Source of the DNA: Butyricicoccus sp.
GTDB lineage: Bacteria; Bacillota; Clostridia; Oscillospirales; Butyricicoccaceae
Length of the DNA stretch: 5,716 nt
Reading direction: 5' to 3'
Assembly: GCA_020025755.1 (NCBI GenBank)
Contig: JAHHRO010000074.1
Location: 1 to 5,716 of the forward strand
Below, one piece after another: positions 4,973 to 5,716 of this stretch (its first letter is position 1; each line of letters starts with the position of its first letter). The notes beneath the pieces were generated by a model. It ran no database searches. It saw only the letters and a list, made by a program, of their open reading frames with translations, and had not been told where the DNA came from. Both the position numbers and the translations under genes were made by a program.

Positions 4973-5458
4973 TTAACGATACAGCGCGGAACGGCTGGCG
5001 TGTCCATGACAGATGGCAATGGCAAGCGCGTCTGCCGCATCATCCGGACGCGGCACCTTGGCAAGCCCCAGCATCATGCGTGTCATTTCCATCATCTGCC
5101 GTTTTTCCGCCTTGCCATACCCCACCACGGACTGTTTCACCTGTGAGGGGGTATAGGAAACCGGTGTCAATCCTTTTTGCGCGAGGGCAAGCAGGATCAC
5201 GCCGCGTGCCTGAGCGACTTGGATACCGGTTGTAATATTGGTATTGAAAAATAGATCCTCGACCGCCGCCGCTTCCGGATGGAAGGTGTCGATGAGGGTA
5301 CACAGGTCGTCGTACAGTTCGCACAGGCGCAGGTGCATGGGTGCGCCGATCTGTGTGGTGATCGCGCCGTATTGGATGGGCGTGAAGCGATCCTTTTCAT
5401 AGCGGACAATGCCATAGCCGATCGTCCCATAGCCCGGGTCGATTCCGAGAATGACCAT
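4973..5458 (-). CDS. ruvC: Holliday junction endonuclease RuvC (161 aa)
   Basis: RuvC is the dimeric RNase H-fold nuclease that cuts Holliday junctions symmetrically. The catalytic acidic residues are all present: D7 in ILGIDPG, E67 in AAAVEDLFF, and D140 and D143 in PDDAADALAIAICH. The NTNITTGIQVAQARGV segment (72-87) and the basic PSQVKQSVVGYGKAEKRQM stretch (104-122) are typical of the family. Length is slightly below E. coli RuvC but normal for Firmicutes. The start is the ATG at 5458, because AAAGGAG (5468-5474) lies 9 nt upstream. An in-frame ATG at 5521 would add 21 Lys/Glu-rich residues with no ribosome binding site and no counterpart in the family. It is the first gene of the operon, about 100 nt downstream of a promoter with a possible LexA site. 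Confidence 0.98.
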   Translation of the reverse strand: MVILGIDPGYGTIGYGIVRYEKDRFTPIQYGAITTQIGAPMHLRLCELYDDLCTLIDTFHPEAAAVEDLFFNTNITTGIQVAQARGVILLALAQKGLTPVSYTPSQVKQSVVGYGKAEKRQMMEMTRMMLGLAKVPRPDDAADALAIAICHGHASRSALYR

Positions 5459-5566
5459 TGCGTTTTTCTCCTTTGTATCTGCTTCTACCGCTTTCCCCTT
5501 ATTTTCTGTGTTTTTGTACATTTTTTTAACATTTGCGCACAGAAAGCGCGGTATTGTATCGCATCT

Positions 5567-5595
5567 ATAATATCACAGCAGGGCGGCAATGTCTA
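5567..5595 (-). promoter_or_regulatory. Probable promoter of the ruvCAB-glmM operon
   Basis: On the minus strand TAGACA (5595-5590) and TATTAT (5572-5567) each match the consensus at 5 of 6 bases, with a 17-bp spacer. The start would be near 5560, giving a leader of about 100 nt before ruvC. TACAAT just downstream (minus strand) is an alternative -10, but without a good -35. Confidence 0.65.
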
Positions 5596-5601
5596 CCAAA
5601 A

Positions 5602-5613
5602 AAACAAATGTTC
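5602..5613 (-). promoter_or_regulatory. Candidate LexA (SOS) box
   Basis: GAACATTTGTTT reads GAAC-N4-GTTT, which fits the Gram-positive LexA/DinR pattern (GAAC-N4-GTTC, with GTTT in clostridial versions). It sits 6 bp upstream of the ruvC -35 element. SOS control of ruv genes is known in several Firmicutes, which supports it. A single short near-palindrome in AT-rich DNA can also arise by chance. Confidence 0.4.
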
Positions 5614-5646
5614 CTTTTTCTCCGCTGTGCTCCGGCAGGCTATGCC

Positions 5647-5675
5647 TTGACAGTCTCCCCAAAAACAGGTATACT
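5647..5675 (+). promoter_or_regulatory. Divergent promoter for a transcript leaving the window
   Basis: TTGACA (5647-5652) is perfect and TATACT (5670-5675) matches 5 of 6, with a 17-bp spacer. Transcription would start near 5682 and run off the right edge. No coding start with a ribosome binding site is visible in the remaining bases, so the gene it serves lies outside. Confidence 0.75.
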
Positions 5676-5716
5676 AAAGGTACAAAAAAGGGCGCGTTGC
5701 CGGTAGACGGTTATGC

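Noticed and set aside
5459..5521. Upstream in-frame ATG at 5521 as the ruvC start
   Set aside because: No ribosome binding site before it, and the extra 21 residues have no counterpart in RuvC proteins; the ATG at 5458 has AAAGGAG 9 nt upstream.
1..5716. CRISPR array, insertion sequence or prophage attachment site
   Set aside because: There are no regularly spaced direct repeats, no transposase or integrase reading frame and no terminal inverted repeats with target duplications; the only duplication is the two-copy block at 227-344.

Overview
The window looks like a chromosomal segment of a moderately GC-rich, low-to-mid-GC-lineage Firmicute, most likely a Negativicute of the Selenomonas type. 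That placement is inference: it rests on the style of the RuvB and GlmM proteins, strong AAGGAG-type ribosome binding sites, a glmS-class ribozyme (typical of Gram-positive-lineage bacteria) and a two-zinc-ribbon protein common in that group. No 16S or other marker is present.

Layout. Positions 1-226 hold no gene I can support, but contain a dense run of RNA-like hairpins including a terminator-like one (83-107). Positions 227-344 carry an imperfectly duplicated block with paired dyads, just in front of a small plus-strand gene of unknown function (363-773). A perfect 15-bp hairpin with T-runs on both sides (835-867) terminates both this gene and the convergent minus-strand zinc-ribbon gene (880-1158). 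Positions 1159-1729 are non-coding as far as I can tell. They contain a consensus minus-strand promoter (1582-1610) firing toward the zinc-ribbon gene, an approximately 415-nt transcribed leader or small RNA with inverted repeats at both ends, and a possible terminator for the operon to the right.

Positions 1730-5458 are one compact minus-strand operon, ruvC - ruvA - ruvB - glmM, with gaps of 13, 12 and 29 nt. RuvA/RuvB move Holliday junctions and RuvC cuts them. GlmM makes glucosamine-1-phosphate for peptidoglycan. Both ruvB and glmM appear to start with TTG. Upstream of ruvC there is a -35/-10 pair (5567-5595) with a LexA-like GAAC-N4-GTTT site next to it, and a divergent consensus promoter (5647-5675) for a plus-strand transcript leaving the window.

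The most notable observation is a complete glmS-type self-cleaving ribozyme (1730-1893, minus strand) starting 13 nt after the glmM stop codon. All expected elements can be traced: cleavage site, P1, catalytic core, P2a, P3, P3.1 pseudoknot, P4 and P4.1. No glmS gene follows it: what comes next is a hairpin, a new promoter, non-coding sequence and the zinc-ribbon gene. The ribozyme therefore sits at the 3' end of the ruvCAB-glmM transcript rather than in a glmS leader. It could let glucosamine-6-phosphate, the substrate of GlmM, act on the mRNA that encodes GlmM, or it could be a relic of a lost glmM-glmS arrangement.
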